Shown: positions 23,463-32,875 of the stretch, piece by piece | How positions within the stretch are numbered: the stretch's first letter is position 1 | How the letters are laid out: the number at the start of each line of letters is the position of its first letter | Assembly: GCF_012273515.2 (NCBI RefSeq) | Contig: NZ_CP050975.2 | Location: forward strand, 2,108,001 to 2,172,000 | DNA: 64,000 nucleotides | Reading direction: 5' to 3' | From: Streptomyces sp. RPA4-2 | Lineage (GTDB): Bacteria > Actinomycetota > Actinomycetes > Streptomycetales > Streptomycetaceae | Notes under the pieces: model-generated | The model's input: only the letters and a program-made list of their open reading frames with translations | Databases searched by the model: none | Told to the model about the DNA's origin: nothing | Position numbers and translations under genes: made by a program

Positions 23463-26400
23463 ATGGCAGCCCTCGAGCAAGGCCCCGCTCTCGCACTGTT
23501 CGACGAGGAGGTGCGCGCGGAGTTCGGCGACCCGGCGCGCTTCTCCGCCTCCGCCGCCGCCTCTCCCCGCACCCTGGTCGACATCCTCGACGCCTCCGTC
23601 CGGGCGTACCCCGACGAGCCCGCCCTCGACGACGGACACCGCAGCCTCACCTACCGCGCCCTGTCCGTCGAGGTCGAGACCCTCCGCGCGCGGCTGAGCG
23701 ACGCCGGGGTGGGCCTCGGCGACCGCGTCGGCGTCCGCGTCCCCTCGGGCACCAACGATCTGTACGTCGCCGTCCTCGCCGTACTGGCGGCCGGCGCGGC
23801 CTATGTGCCGGTGGACGCCGAGGACCCCGACGAGCGCGCCGAGCTGGTCTTCGGCGAAGCCGGGGTACGGGCGGTCGTGGGGGCCGGGCACCGGCTGGCC
23901 GTCAACGGCGTCTCCGACGTTCCCGCCGCGCGGCCCGGAGTCGATCACGACGCGTGGATCATCTTCACCTCGGGCTCCACCGGCCGCCCCAAGGGCGTGG
24001 CCGTCAGCCACCGCGGTGCCGCCGCCTTCGTCGACGCCGAGGCGGACCTCTTCCTCACCGAGGACCCGATCGGACCCGGCGACCGGGTCATGGCGGGCCT
24101 CTCCGTCGCCTTCGACGCCTCCTGCGAGGAGATGTGGCTGGCCTGGCGGTACGGCGCGTGCCTGGTGCCGGTGCCGCGCTCCCAGGTCCGCAGCGGCGCC
24201 GACCTGGGGCCCTGGCTGGTCGAGCAGGAGATCACCGTCGTCTCCACCGTGCCCACGCTGGCCGCCCTCTGGGAGCCGGAGACCCTCAACGAGGTCCGGC
24301 TGCTGATCTTCGGTGGTGAGGCCTGCCCGCCCGAGCTGGTGCAGCGTCTGGTGACCGAGGGCCGCGAGGTGTGGAACACCTACGGACCCACCGAGGCCAC
24401 CGTCGTCGCCTGCGCCTCCCTCATGACCGGCGAGGAGCCGATCCGTATCGGCCTGCCCCTCAACGGCTGGGAGCTCGCCGTCGTCGACGAGGCCGGCGAG
24501 CCCGTCGCCATGGGCGACAGCGGCCAGCTGGTGATCGGCGGGGTCGGTCTCGCCCGGTATCTCGACGCCGAGAAGGACGCGGAGAAGTACGCGCCGCTTG
24601 CGTCGCTCGGCTGGCAGCGCGCCTACCGGAGCGGTGACCTGGTGAAGGCCGAACCCGAAGGGCTGGTCTTCCTCGGGCGGGCCGACGAGCAGATCAAGCT
24701 CGGCGGCCGCCGGATCGAGCTGGGCGAGGTGGACGCGGCCCTGCAGGCCCTGCCGGGCGTCGCCGGCGCCGCGGCCGCCGTCCGCACCGCCCGCGGCGGC
24801 AACCAGCTCCTCGTCGGCTATGTCGTCACCCAGGACGGCTGGGACCACGCGAGCGCCGTCGAGAAGCTGCGCGCCGCGCTGCCGGCCGCCCTCGTCCCGC
24901 TGCTCGCCCCGGTCGGGGACCTGCCCACCCGGACGTCCGGCAAGGTCGACCGCGCCGCGCTGCCCTGGCCGCTGGAGGGCCTGGGGACCGGCGGGGCGAA
25001 GGAACAGCTCTACGGCACCGAGGCCTGGCTCGCCGAGCAGTGGAGCGAGGTCCTCGGCATCCCCGTGGGCAGCGCCTCCGACGACTTCTTCGCGATCGGC
25101 GGCAGCAGTCTCGCCGCCGCCCAGCTCACCACCCGGCTGCGCGCCCGCCACCCCAGCGCCGCCGTGCTCGACATCTACCAGCAGCCGGTGCTGCGCAAGC
25201 TGGCCCGGCACCTGGAGAAGTCCGCGCAGGACGACGGCGCCGAGCGTGTCATCGCGCCCGTCCCGCTGCGGGCCAAGGTCGTCCAGCTGCTCGTCCTCGT
25301 CCCGCTCTTCACCCTGCTCGGGCTGCGCTGGACCGTGGCGCTGGCCGCGCTCGGGAACGTGCTGCACTGGTTCGGTCCCTATCCCTGGGCGCCGAGCACC
25401 TCGTGGTGGCTCGTCGGCGCCGGCGCCCTCGTCCTGTTCAGCCCGCCGGGGCGGCTCGCCATCGCGGCGGGCGGGGCCCGGCTGCTGATGCGCGGCGTCA
25501 GGCCCGGCCGCCATCCGCGCGGCGGCAGCGTGCACCTGCGGCTGTGGACGGCCGAGCGGCTGGCCGAGTTCAGCGGAGCGACCTCACTGACGGGTTCCTG
25601 GCTGGAGCGGTACGCACGCGCCCTGGGCGCCAAGGTCGGCACGGACGTGGATCTGCACTCCCTGCCGCCGGTGACCGGCCTGCTCAAGCTGGGCCGGGGT
25701 GCCGCCGTCGAGTCCGAGGTGGACCTGTCGGGGCACTGGCTGGACGGTGACCGCCTGGAGATCGGCCCGGTGAAGGTGGGCGCGCACGCCGTCGTCGGCA
25801 CCCGCAGCATCCTCTTCCCCGGGGCACGCGTGGGCAAGCGGGCCGAGGTGGCTCCCGGCTCGGCCGTCGTCGGACAGGTCCCCACCGGGCAGCGCTGGGC
25901 CGGAGCGCCCGCCGTGAAGCTCGGGAAGGCGAAGCACGCCTGGCCCAAGGAGCGCCCGCGCCGTGGCACGTACTGGCGCGCGATGTACGGCGCGACGGGT
26001 TTCGCGCTGACCGCGCTGCCGCTGCTCGGCGGGCTGGCCGCGCTCCTCGTGGCGAGCCGGTTCGTCACCCCGGACGCCGGTCTCGGCGAGGCCCTGCGGG
26101 GCGCCGCGGTCGCGCTGGTGCCGGCCACGCTCGCCTTCGGTCTCACGTACGCGCTGCTGATCCTCGTGGGCGTACGGCTGTTCAGCCTCGGGCTGCGCGA
26201 GGGCACGTATCCGACGCACAGCCGGGTCGGCTGGCAGACCTGGACGGTCACCCAGCTGATGGACCGGTCCCGGGAGACGCTGTTCCCGCTGTACGCCGGA
26301 CTGATCACACCGGTGTGGCTGCGGCTGCTCGGGATGAAGATCGGCCGGGGTGCCGAGGTCTCCACCGTGCTGGCGCTGCCGAGCCTGACCACGGTCGGTG

Positions 26401-27338
26401 AGGGAGCCTTCCTCGCGGACGACACCCTGACCGCTCCGTACGAGCTGGGCGGCGGCTGGATGCGCATCGGGCGGGCCGAGATCGGGCGCCGCGCGTTCCT
26501 CGGCAACTCCGGGATGACCGCGCCGGGCCGCAGCGTGCCGGACGGCGGTCTGGTCGGCGTGCTCTCCGCGACCCCGAAGAAGGCCAAGAAGGGCAGCTCC
26601 TACCTGGGGCTGCCGCCGGTGAAACTGCCGCGCGCGACGCAGGACGGCGACCAGAGCCGTACCTACGAGCCGCCCGCGCGGCTGCTGTGGGCCCGCGCTC
26701 TGGTGGAGCTGTGCAGGATCGTGCCGGTGTTCTGCTCGGCCGCGCTGGCCGTGCTCACCATCGCCGCGCTGAGCGCGCTGGGGGTGTGGGCCTGGGCGCT
26801 GAGCGGAGTGGTGCTGCTGGTCGCGGGCGCCGCCGCCGCGGTGCTCTCCATCGCCGCGAAGTGGCTGCTGGTGGGCCGTCACCGGGCCGGCGAGCACCCG
26901 CTGTGGAGCGGGTTCGTGTGGCGCAACGAGCTGGCGGACACGTTCGTCGAGGTGGTGGCCGTGCCGTGGCTGGCCGGATCCGTGCCCGGTACGCCGTTGA
27001 TGACGGCGTGGCTGCGCGGCCTGGGCGCCCGGATCGGCAAGGGCGCCTGGATCGAGAGCTACTGGCTGCCCGAAACGGATCTCGTGACCCTGGGGGACGC
27101 CTCCACGGTCAACCGTGGCTGTGTGCTGCAGACCCACCTCTTCCACGACCGGATCTTGCGGACGGATAATGTGGTCCTCCGTGAGGGCGCCACCCTGGGC
27201 CCGGGCGGAATCGTCCTTCCCGGCAGCACAGTCGGGGCGCGCAGCACACTGGGACCCGCGTCGCTCGTCATGGCGGCGGAATCCGTTCCCGACGACACCC
27301 GCTGGCTGGGCAACCCGATCGAGGCATGGCGTTCCTAG
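23463..27338 (+). CDS. Pls/PosA-family NRPS with membrane and hexapeptide-repeat domains
   Basis: 1291 residues from ATG 23463. Order: adenylation domain (~40-520; A3 IIFTSGSTGRPKGVAVSH, A5 NTYGPTEATVVA, A7 YRSGDLVK, A8 GRADEQIKLGGRRIELGEVD, A10 RTSGKVDRAALP); peptidyl carrier (~525-595; DDFFAIGGSSLAAAQL, the phosphopantetheine Ser near 548); then about six transmembrane helices alternating with three left-handed beta-helix (hexapeptide) modules, e.g. VGTRSILFPGARVGKRAEV and LREGATLGPGGIVLPGSTVG. There is no condensation or thioesterase domain. This is the architecture of epsilon-poly-L-lysine synthetase (Pls) and PosA: a membrane enzyme that polymerises or transfers one amino acid. Product unknown. 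The M1 peptidase gene starts within 75 bp. Confidence 0.9.
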   Translation: MAALEQGPALALFDEEVRAEFGDPARFSASAAASPRTLVDILDASVRAYPDEPALDDGHRSLTYRALSVEVETLRARLSDAGVGLGDRVGVRVPSGTNDLYVAVLAVLAAGAAYVPVDAEDPDERAELVFGEAGVRAVVGAGHRLAVNGVSDVPAARPGVDHDAWIIFTSGSTGRPKGVAVSHRGAAAFVDAEADLFLTEDPIGPGDRVMAGLSVAFDASCEEMWLAWRYGACLVPVPRSQVRSGADLGPWLVEQEITVVSTVPTLAALWEPETLNEVRLLIFGGEACPPELVQRLVTEGREVWNTYGPTEATVVACASLMTGEEPIRIGLPLNGWELAVVDEAGEPVAMGDSGQLVIGGVGLARYLDAEKDAEKYAPLASLGWQRAYRSGDLVKAEPEGLVFLGRADEQIKLGGRRIELGEVDAALQALPGVAGAAAAVRTARGGNQLLVGYVVTQDGWDHASAVEKLRAALPAALVPLLAPVGDLPTRTSGKVDRAALPWPLEGLGTGGAKEQLYGTEAWLAEQWSEVLGIPVGSASDDFFAIGGSSLAAAQLTTRLRARHPSAAVLDIYQQPVLRKLARHLEKSAQDDGAERVIAPVPLRAKVVQLLVLVPLFTLLGLRWTVALAALGNVLHWFGPYPWAPSTSWWLVGAGALVLFSPPGRLAIAAGGARLLMRGVRPGRHPRGGSVHLRLWTAERLAEFSGATSLTGSWLERYARALGAKVGTDVDLHSLPPVTGLLKLGRGAAVESEVDLSGHWLDGDRLEIGPVKVGAHAVVGTRSILFPGARVGKRAEVAPGSAVVGQVPTGQRWAGAPAVKLGKAKHAWPKERPRRGTYWRAMYGATGFALTALPLLGGLAALLVASRFVTPDAGLGEALRGAAVALVPATLAFGLTYALLILVGVRLFSLGLREGTYPTHSRVGWQTWTVTQLMDRSRETLFPLYAGLITPVWLRLLGMKIGRGAEVSTVLALPSLTTVGEGAFLADDTLTAPYELGGGWMRIGRAEIGRRAFLGNSGMTAPGRSVPDGGLVGVLSATPKKAKKGSSYLGLPPVKLPRATQDGDQSRTYEPPARLLWARALVELCRIVPVFCSAALAVLTIAALSALGVWAWALSGVVLLVAGAAAAVLSIAAKWLLVGRHRAGEHPLWSGFVWRNELADTFVEVVAVPWLAGSVPGTPLMTAWLRGLGARIGKGAWIESYWLPETDLVTLGDASTVNRGCVLQTHLFHDRILRTDNVVLREGATLGPGGIVLPGSTVGARSTLGPASLVMAAESVPDDTRWLGNPIEAWRS

Positions 27339-27412
27339 GCGCGGCCCGTACGGCGTCCGGGGACGGTGCACCGGCACGTCGTACGAGCACAGCGCAGGGA
27401 GCAGACGCAGCA

Positions 27413-28792
27413 GTGACCGTTCAGCAGACAGTGGGATCGGACCCGTACTTCCCGGCCAACGGCGATTCCCGCTACCGGGTGCATCGGTACGAACTCGCGC
27501 TGGACTACCGCCCGGGCCCGAACCGGCTCTCCGGCACCGCGCGGATCAACGCGATAGCGGGCCGGGCCGCGCTCGCGGAGTTCCAGCTCAACCTGGCCGA
27601 CTTCCGGATCGGCCGGATCCGGGTCGACGGCAAGGCACCGCACTACTCGCACCGTGGCGGCAAGCTGCGGGTCCGCCCGGCGAAGCCGATCCGGGCCGGG
27701 GCCGCCTTCACCGTGGAGGTGCACTGGGCGGGCAACCCCAAGCCGGTGAACAGCCCCTGGGGCGGGCTCGGCTGGGAGGAGCTGGAGGACGGGGCGCTGG
27801 TGGCGAGCCAGCCGGTGGGGGCGCCGTCCTGGTATCCGTGCAACGACCGGCCGGCCGACAAGGCCTCGTACCAGATCTCGGTCACGACGCCGTCGGCGTA
27901 CGTGGTGGTGGCGGGCGGCAGGCTGCTGACCCGTACGACGAAGGCGTCGACGACCACCTGGGTGTACGAGCAGGCGGCGCCGACGTCCAGCTATCTGGTC
28001 GGGCTGTCGATCGGGAAGTACCAGACGGTGCTGCTGGGCGACCCGGGGCTCGGTGGTGTGCCGCAGTCCGGGCATCTGCCCGCGGATCTGCTCGCCGAGT
28101 TCTCCCGCGACTTCGCGCGGCAGCCCGCGATGATGGAGCTGTTCGAGGAGCTCTTCGGGCCGTATCCGTTCGGCGAGTACGCCGTGGTGGTGACCGAGGA
28201 GGAGCTCGACGTCCCGGTGGAGGCGCAGGGGCTGTCGCTGTTCGGCGCGAACCATGTGGACGGGGCGCGCGGTTCGGAGCGGCTGATCGCGCACGAACTG
28301 GCGCACCAGTGGTTCGGCAACAGTGTCTCCATCGCGGACTGGCGGCACATCTGGCTGAACGAGGGGTTCGCGAAGTACGCGGAGTGGCTGTGGTCGGAGC
28401 GGTCGGGCGGCCGTACGGCACAGCAGCTGGCCGCGGTGGCGCACCGGAAGCTGGCCGTGCGGCCGCAGGACCTGGTGCTGTCCGACCCGGGTCGCAAGCT
28501 GATGTTCGACGACCGGCTGTACGAGCGCGGCGGGCTCACGCTGCACGCCCTGCGCTGCGCGATGGGCGACACGGCCTTCTTCCGCATGCTGCGCGGGTGG
28601 GCCGCCCTGCACCGGGGTGGCGCCGTCAGCACGGCGGCGTTCATCGCGCATGCCGCCCGGTACGCGGAGGAACCGCTGGACGACCTCTTCACGGCGTGGC
28701 TGCAGACGTCGAAGCTGCCGGCGCTGCCCGTCCTGACGGCACCGATCCCGGCGCGGCCCTCGTACCCGCCGACGAACGCCGACTCGGCCTGA
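27413..28792 (+). CDS. M1-family zinc metallopeptidase
   Basis: 459 residues from GTG 27413 (MTVQQTVGSDPYFPANGDSR); an ATG at 27326 overlapping the NRPS stop is in frame but poorly supported. The zinc site HELAHQWFGN starts at H294, with the third ligand E in HIWLNEGFAKYAEW. The usual GAMEN exopeptidase motif is replaced by VEAQGLSLFG, and the large C-terminal helical domain of ~850-residue aminopeptidases is missing, as in other short actinobacterial M1 proteins. No signal peptide. It directly follows the NRPS gene, so it may trim or degrade the NRPS-derived product, or simply be co-transcribed. Confidence 0.88.
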   Translation: MTVQQTVGSDPYFPANGDSRYRVHRYELALDYRPGPNRLSGTARINAIAGRAALAEFQLNLADFRIGRIRVDGKAPHYSHRGGKLRVRPAKPIRAGAAFTVEVHWAGNPKPVNSPWGGLGWEELEDGALVASQPVGAPSWYPCNDRPADKASYQISVTTPSAYVVVAGGRLLTRTTKASTTTWVYEQAAPTSSYLVGLSIGKYQTVLLGDPGLGGVPQSGHLPADLLAEFSRDFARQPAMMELFEELFGPYPFGEYAVVVTEEELDVPVEAQGLSLFGANHVDGARGSERLIAHELAHQWFGNSVSIADWRHIWLNEGFAKYAEWLWSERSGGRTAQQLAAVAHRKLAVRPQDLVLSDPGRKLMFDDRLYERGGLTLHALRCAMGDTAFFRMLRGWAALHRGGAVSTAAFIAHAARYAEEPLDDLFTAWLQTSKLPALPVLTAPIPARPSYPPTNADSA

Positions 28793-28860
28793 GGGCTGCC
28801 GGGTGATCCCCGCCGGTGCGACGCGCGGGGGCGGACGCGGGCTGGGGGACAATGGCGGTC

Positions 28861-29235
28861 ATGACCAGTCGTACCTGTCCGTGCGGGCTGCCCGAGCCGT
28901 ACGCGAAGTGCTGTGGGCGCTTCCACCGTGGTGAGGCGGCCGCGCCGACCGCCGAGGCGTTGATGCGGTCGCGGTACAGCGCGTTCGTCCAGCGGGACGA
29001 GGGGTATCTGCTGCGGACCTGGCATCCGCGCACGCGGCCGCCCCGGGTGGAGTTCGACCCCGGGACGCGGTGGACGGGTCTGGAGATCCTCGGGACGGGT
29101 CAGGGGTCGGCCTTCCACTCCACGGGGACCGTGACGTTCCGGGCGTCCTACCGGGGCGGCTCGCTGCACGAGCGGAGCCGTTTCGAGCGGGTCGACGGTG
29201 CCTGGGTGTACGTGGACGGCGACTTCGCCGAGTAG
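28861..29235 (+). CDS. YchJ-like SEC-C motif protein
   Basis: 124 residues from ATG 28861; an ATG three codons earlier (28852) is also possible since GGGGGAC lies 4 bp before it. The N-terminus carries a SEC-C-like zinc motif (CPCGLPEPYAKCCGRFHRGE), then EALMRSRYSAFVQRDEGYLL and the conserved TWHPRTRPP, as in the UPF0225/YchJ family with an NTF2-like middle domain. Function unknown; SEC-C zinc fingers generally bind proteins. Short gap after the M1 gene, convergent with the GntR gene. Confidence 0.88.
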   Translation: MTSRTCPCGLPEPYAKCCGRFHRGEAAAPTAEALMRSRYSAFVQRDEGYLLRTWHPRTRPPRVEFDPGTRWTGLEILGTGQGSAFHSTGTVTFRASYRGGSLHERSRFERVDGAWVYVDGDFAE

Positions 29236-29262
29236 TCCCGGCAGGGCACGGCCGCGGGGCGG

Positions 29263-29964
29263 TCACGGCGCCAGGATGTCGAGTTCCTGGAGGGCGCCGA
29301 CCGTGATCTCGCGGGTGAGCTGCTCGGCGCGGACCGCGTCGCCCTCGCGGACCGCCTCCGCGACCTGGACGTGCAGGGTGACGGCGGCGGGGTCGGGGTC
29401 CTCGAACATGATCTCGTGGTGGGTGCGGCCCGCCAGTACCTCGGCGACGACGTCGCCGAGGCGGGCGAACATCTCGTTGCCCGACGCGTTGAGGATCACC
29501 CGGTGGAAGGCGACGTCGTGGACGAGGTACGCCTCCAGCTGATGACCGCGTGAGGTGGCGACCATGCCGAGGGCGCACTCGGTGAGTTCGGCGCACTGCC
29601 CGGCGGTGGCGTGCCGGGCGGCCAGTCCCGCCGCGACGGGTTCGAGGGCGGAGCGCAGCACAGTGAGCGAGCGCAGCTGGTGGGGACGGTCGGCGCCGGC
29701 CAGCCGCCACCGGATGACCTGCGGATCGTAGACGTTCCACTCGGCCTTGGGACGGACGGTCACACCGACCCGGCGGCGGGACTCCACCAGGTGCATGGAC
29801 TCCAGCACCCTGACCGCCTCGCGCATCACGGACCGTGACACCTCGAAGCGCTGGGCCAGCTCGTCCGTGCGCAGCACGCTCCCCGGGGGGTACTCGCCCG
29901 CCGTGATGGCCGGTCCGAGGGCGTCCAGTACCTGTCCGTGCAGCCCCCGGCCCCGTGTGCTCAT
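29263..29964 (-). CDS. gntR: FadR/GntR-family repressor of the gluconate operon
   Basis: 233 residues, ATG 29964. GntR winged helix (LDALGPAITAGEYPPGSVLR, ELAQRFEVSRSVMREAVRVL), then an FCD domain with its metal-binding D/H residues (VLRSALEPVAAGLAARHA; VHDVAFHRVILNASGN; LHVQVAEAVREGD). Divergently transcribed from gntK-gntP, the standard arrangement for an autogenous repressor relieved by gluconate or 6-phosphogluconate; S. coelicolor SCO1678 in the same position is reported to repress the gluconate operon. Two candidate operators lie between the genes. Confidence 0.87.
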   Translation of the reverse strand: MSTRGRGLHGQVLDALGPAITAGEYPPGSVLRTDELAQRFEVSRSVMREAVRVLESMHLVESRRRVGVTVRPKAEWNVYDPQVIRWRLAGADRPHQLRSLTVLRSALEPVAAGLAARHATAGQCAELTECALGMVATSRGHQLEAYLVHDVAFHRVILNASGNEMFARLGDVVAEVLAGRTHHEIMFEDPDPAAVTLHVQVAEAVREGDAVRAEQLTREITVGALQELDILAP

Positions 29965-30029
29965 GGGGTCAGGGTACGAGGCCCGGCTCAGGAACAAAAA
30001 GTCAGACTTATATGTCACACACTCTTGAA

Positions 30030-30043
30030 TTAGTCGTACCTAA
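30030..30043. promoter_or_regulatory. Candidate GntR operator, gntR-gntK
   Basis: TTAG-TCGTAC-CTAA, a 4-bp-arm palindrome close to the TnGTnnnACnA pattern used by FadR-type regulators, in the AT-rich divergent promoter region. Confidence 0.5.
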
Positions 30044-30055
30044 TAGGTTTCAGTG

Positions 30056-30078
30056 TCGTCGACATCAGATGTCGACGA
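30056..30078. promoter_or_regulatory. Perfect palindrome upstream of gntK
   Basis: TCGTCGACATC - A - GATGTCGACGA, 11-bp perfect arms with one central base, ending 16 bp before the gntK ATG. Either a second operator or an RNA stem just ahead of the GAGG Shine-Dalgarno. Confidence 0.55.
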
Positions 30079-30094
30079 AGACGGTGAGGCAGCG

Positions 30095-30613
30095 ATGAGC
30101 ACCCCCCATGTCGTCGTGGTCATGGGCGTCGCAGGTACCGGCAAGACCACCATCGGTCCCCTGCTTGCGGCCCGGCTCGGCGTTCCGTACGCCGAGGGCG
30201 ACGACTTCCACCCCCCGGCCAACATCGCCAAGATGACGGCCGGGACACCCCTGAGCGACGAGGACCGTTGGCCGTGGCTGGACGCCATCGGCCGCTGGGC
30301 GCACGAGCGCGACGGGCTCGGCGGGGTCGTCAGCAGTTCGGCGCTCAAGCGCGCCTACCGCGACCGGCTGCGGGCCGCGGCACCCGGGATCGTCTTCGTG
30401 CATCTGACCGGTGACCGCGCGCTCATCGAGGACCGGATGTCGCACCGTCAGGGGCACTTCATGCCGACGGCGCTGCTGGACTCGCAGTTCGCCACCCTCC
30501 AGCCGCTGGAAGCCGACGAGGCGGGCGTCCGCGTGGACGTCACCGGTGGCCCCGAAGAGATCACCGAACGGGCCGTGGCCGCGCTCCGGTCCCTCGCCCA
30601 GCCCTCGCGGTAA
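30095..30613 (+). CDS. gntK: Gluconokinase
   Basis: 172 residues from ATG 30095 (MSTPHVVVVMGVAGTGKTTI), chosen over an upstream in-frame ATG because of GAGG and because the palindrome at 30056-30078 would otherwise be coding. Walker A GVAGTGKT is at residues 11-18; EGDDFHPPANIAKMTAGTPLSDEDR is the gluconokinase signature (given here in part: EGDDFHPPANIAKM), followed by VSSSALKRAYRDRLR. Phosphorylates D-gluconate to 6-phosphogluconate with ATP. First gene of the gnt/idn operon. Confidence 0.95.
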   Translation: MSTPHVVVVMGVAGTGKTTIGPLLAARLGVPYAEGDDFHPPANIAKMTAGTPLSDEDRWPWLDAIGRWAHERDGLGGVVSSSALKRAYRDRLRAAAPGIVFVHLTGDRALIEDRMSHRQGHFMPTALLDSQFATLQPLEADEAGVRVDVTGGPEEITERAVAALRSLAQPSR

Positions 30614-30658
30614 CCCCGCGCACCCGTCCGAAGACCTTTCTCAGAGCAAGGGAAAACC

Positions 30659-32056
30659 GTGACCAGACTCAGCGTCGAGATGCTGGCAGCGGACGCCGTC
30701 GAGCCGATCACCTCCGCGGGCCATGCCCAGCTGGGGGTCGCCGTGCTGGCGGGCATCGCCGTCATCGTCCTGCTGATCACCCAGTTCAAGCTGCACGCCT
30801 TTCTGGCCCTGACCATCGGCTCGCTCGCGCTCGGCGCGGTCGCCGGGGCGCCGCTCGACAAGGTGATCGTCAGCTTCACCACCGGCCTCGGCTCCACCGT
30901 CGCCGGTGTGGGCGTCCTGATCGCGCTGGGCGCGATACTCGGCAAGCTGCTCGCCGACTCCGGCGGCGCCGATCAGATCGTCGACACGATCCTCGCGAAG
31001 GCGGGCGGTCGCGGCATGCCGTGGGCGATGGTGCTGATCGCGTCCGTGATCGGGCTGCCGCTGTTCTTCGAGGTCGGGATCGTGCTGCTGATCCCGGTCG
31101 TCCTGATGGTCGCCAAGCGCGGCAACTACTCCCTGATGCGCATCGGCATCCCGGCGCTGGCCGGCCTGTCCGTGATGCACGGCCTGATCCCGCCGCACCC
31201 CGGCCCGCTGGTCGCGATCGACGCGGTCAAGGCCAACCTCGGCGTCACGCTCGCGCTCGGCGTTCTGGTCGCCATCCCGACGGTGATCATCGCGGGCCCG
31301 GTCTTCTCCCGGTACGCGGCCCGCTGGGTGGACGTACCGGCGCCCGACCGCATGATCCCCGCCCGCGCCTCCGAGGAACTGGAGAAGCGTCCCGGTTTCG
31401 GCGCCACCCTCGCCACCATGCTGCTGCCGGTCGTGCTGATGCTGTCCAAGGCGCTGGTCGACATCGTCGTGGACGACCCGGCGCACAAGGTGCAGCGCGT
31501 CTTCGACGTCATCGGCTCGCCGCTGATCGCGCTGCTGGCGGCCGTGATCGTGGGCATGTTCACGCTGGGCCGCGCGGCCGGTTTCACCAAGGACCGTCTG
31601 TCCACCACGGTGGAGAAGTCCCTCGCGCCGATCGCGGGCATCCTGCTGATCGTGGGCGCGGGCGGCGGCTTCAAGCAGACCCTGATCGACGCCGGTGTGG
31701 GCCAGATGATCCTGGACATCTCCAAGGACTGGTCGATCCCCGCGCTGCTGCTCGCCTGGCTGATCGCGGTGGCCATCCGCCTCGCGACCGGTTCGGCGAC
31801 CGTCGCCACCATCTCGGCGGCCGGCCTGGTCGCCCCTCTCGCCGCCGACATGTCGACCGCGCACACCTCACTCCTGGTGCTGGCGATCGGCGCGGGCTCG
31901 CTCTTCTTCAGCCATGTCAACGACGCCGGTTTCTGGCTGGTCAAGGAGTACTTCGGTCTGAGTGTCGGCCAGACGGTCAAGACCTGGTCGGTGATGGAGA
32001 CGATCATCTCCGTGGTGGCCGGCGGACTGGTCCTCCTGCTGTCACTCGTGATCTAG
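30659..32056 (+). CDS. gntP: Gluconate permease, GntP family
   Basis: 465 residues, GTG start 45 bp after gntK with AAGGGAA upstream. Hydrophobic throughout with ~12 transmembrane helices, e.g. LGVAVLAGIAVIVLLITQF and WAMVLIASVIGLPLFFEVGI; the GntP-family HGLIPPHPGPL motif and the RLATGSATVATISAAGLVAP segment near the end are diagnostic. Imports gluconate (or idonate) by proton symport. Sits between kinase and two dehydrogenases, consistent with a gluconate/idonate uptake operon. Confidence 0.94.
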   Translation: MTRLSVEMLAADAVEPITSAGHAQLGVAVLAGIAVIVLLITQFKLHAFLALTIGSLALGAVAGAPLDKVIVSFTTGLGSTVAGVGVLIALGAILGKLLADSGGADQIVDTILAKAGGRGMPWAMVLIASVIGLPLFFEVGIVLLIPVVLMVAKRGNYSLMRIGIPALAGLSVMHGLIPPHPGPLVAIDAVKANLGVTLALGVLVAIPTVIIAGPVFSRYAARWVDVPAPDRMIPARASEELEKRPGFGATLATMLLPVVLMLSKALVDIVVDDPAHKVQRVFDVIGSPLIALLAAVIVGMFTLGRAAGFTKDRLSTTVEKSLAPIAGILLIVGAGGGFKQTLIDAGVGQMILDISKDWSIPALLLAWLIAVAIRLATGSATVATISAAGLVAPLAADMSTAHTSLLVLAIGAGSLFFSHVNDAGFWLVKEYFGLSVGQTVKTWSVMETIISVVAGGLVLLLSLVI

Positions 32057-32066
32057 GGGTACGGGG

Positions 32067-32825
32067 ATGGGCCACCCTCTGTTCGACATCAGCGGCCGTA
32101 CGGCCCTGGTCACCGGCTCCAGCCGGGGCATCGGACTGGCGCTCGCCCGCGGGCTCCTGGAAGCGGGCTGCACGGTCGTCCTCAACGGGCGCGACGCCGG
32201 CCGCCTCGGCCGGGCCGCCGCCGGACTGCCCGGCGACGTGCGCACGGCGGTGTTCGACGTCACCGACGGCCCCTCGGTGGCCGCCGGCATCGCGGACGTC
32301 GAACAGCGGGTGGGCCCGCTCGACATCCTGGTCAACAACGCGGGCATGCAACTGCGGGCCCCACTGCTGGAGTTCACGGACGCGGACTGGCACCGGATCC
32401 TGGACACCAACCTCACGAGCGCGTTCCTGGTCGGCCGGGAGGCCGCGCGCCGGATGACCGGACGCGGCCACGGCAAGATCATCAACATCTGCTCGCTGCA
32501 GAGCGAGGTCGCGCGTCCGGGCATCGCCCCGTACGCGGCCACCAAGGGCGCGCTGAAGATGCTCACCAAGGGCATGTGCGCGGACTGGGGGCCGCACGGG
32601 GTACAGGTGAACGGACTGGGTCCCGGATACATCGAGACCGAACTGACCCGGCCCCTCGTCGAGGACGAGGAGTTCAGCGACTGGGTGCGGCGCCGCACCC
32701 CGGCCGGACGGTGGGGCCGAACCGAGGACCTGGTCGGCGGGCTGCTCTTCCTCGCCTCGCCGGCGGCGGACTTCGTCGGCGGGCAGGTGCTGTACGTCGA
32801 CGGCGGCATGACGAGTGTGCTCTGA
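32067..32825 (+). CDS. SDR oxidoreductase, gluconate 5-dehydrogenase-like
   Basis: 252 residues, ATG 10 bp after gntP with GGGG upstream. Classical SDR: TGSSRGIGLALARGL cofactor loop, NNAG, catalytic Ser in ICSLQSE, YAATKGALKMLTKGM with the Tyr-x3-Lys pair, then LGPGYIETELTRPL. The order permease-SDR-zinc dehydrogenase and the sequence pattern fit gluconate 5-dehydrogenase (IdnO), which interconverts 5-ketogluconate and gluconate. Other sugar-acid reductases of the family remain possible. Confidence 0.82.
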   Translation: MGHPLFDISGRTALVTGSSRGIGLALARGLLEAGCTVVLNGRDAGRLGRAAAGLPGDVRTAVFDVTDGPSVAAGIADVEQRVGPLDILVNNAGMQLRAPLLEFTDADWHRILDTNLTSAFLVGREAARRMTGRGHGKIINICSLQSEVARPGIAPYAATKGALKMLTKGMCADWGPHGVQVNGLGPGYIETELTRPLVEDEEFSDWVRRRTPAGRWGRTEDLVGGLLFLASPAADFVGGQVLYVDGGMTSVL

Positions 32826-32875
32826 GAGGTCCGAGAGGGACCCTGGATCCGAGGGATTCTGAGAGGGATACGGCG

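Noticed and set aside
23463..28792. Full secondary-metabolite gene cluster around the NRPS
   Set aside because: Only one A-PCP module, no condensation or thioesterase domain, no tailoring, export or resistance genes nearby; it is a lone Pls/PosA-type gene.
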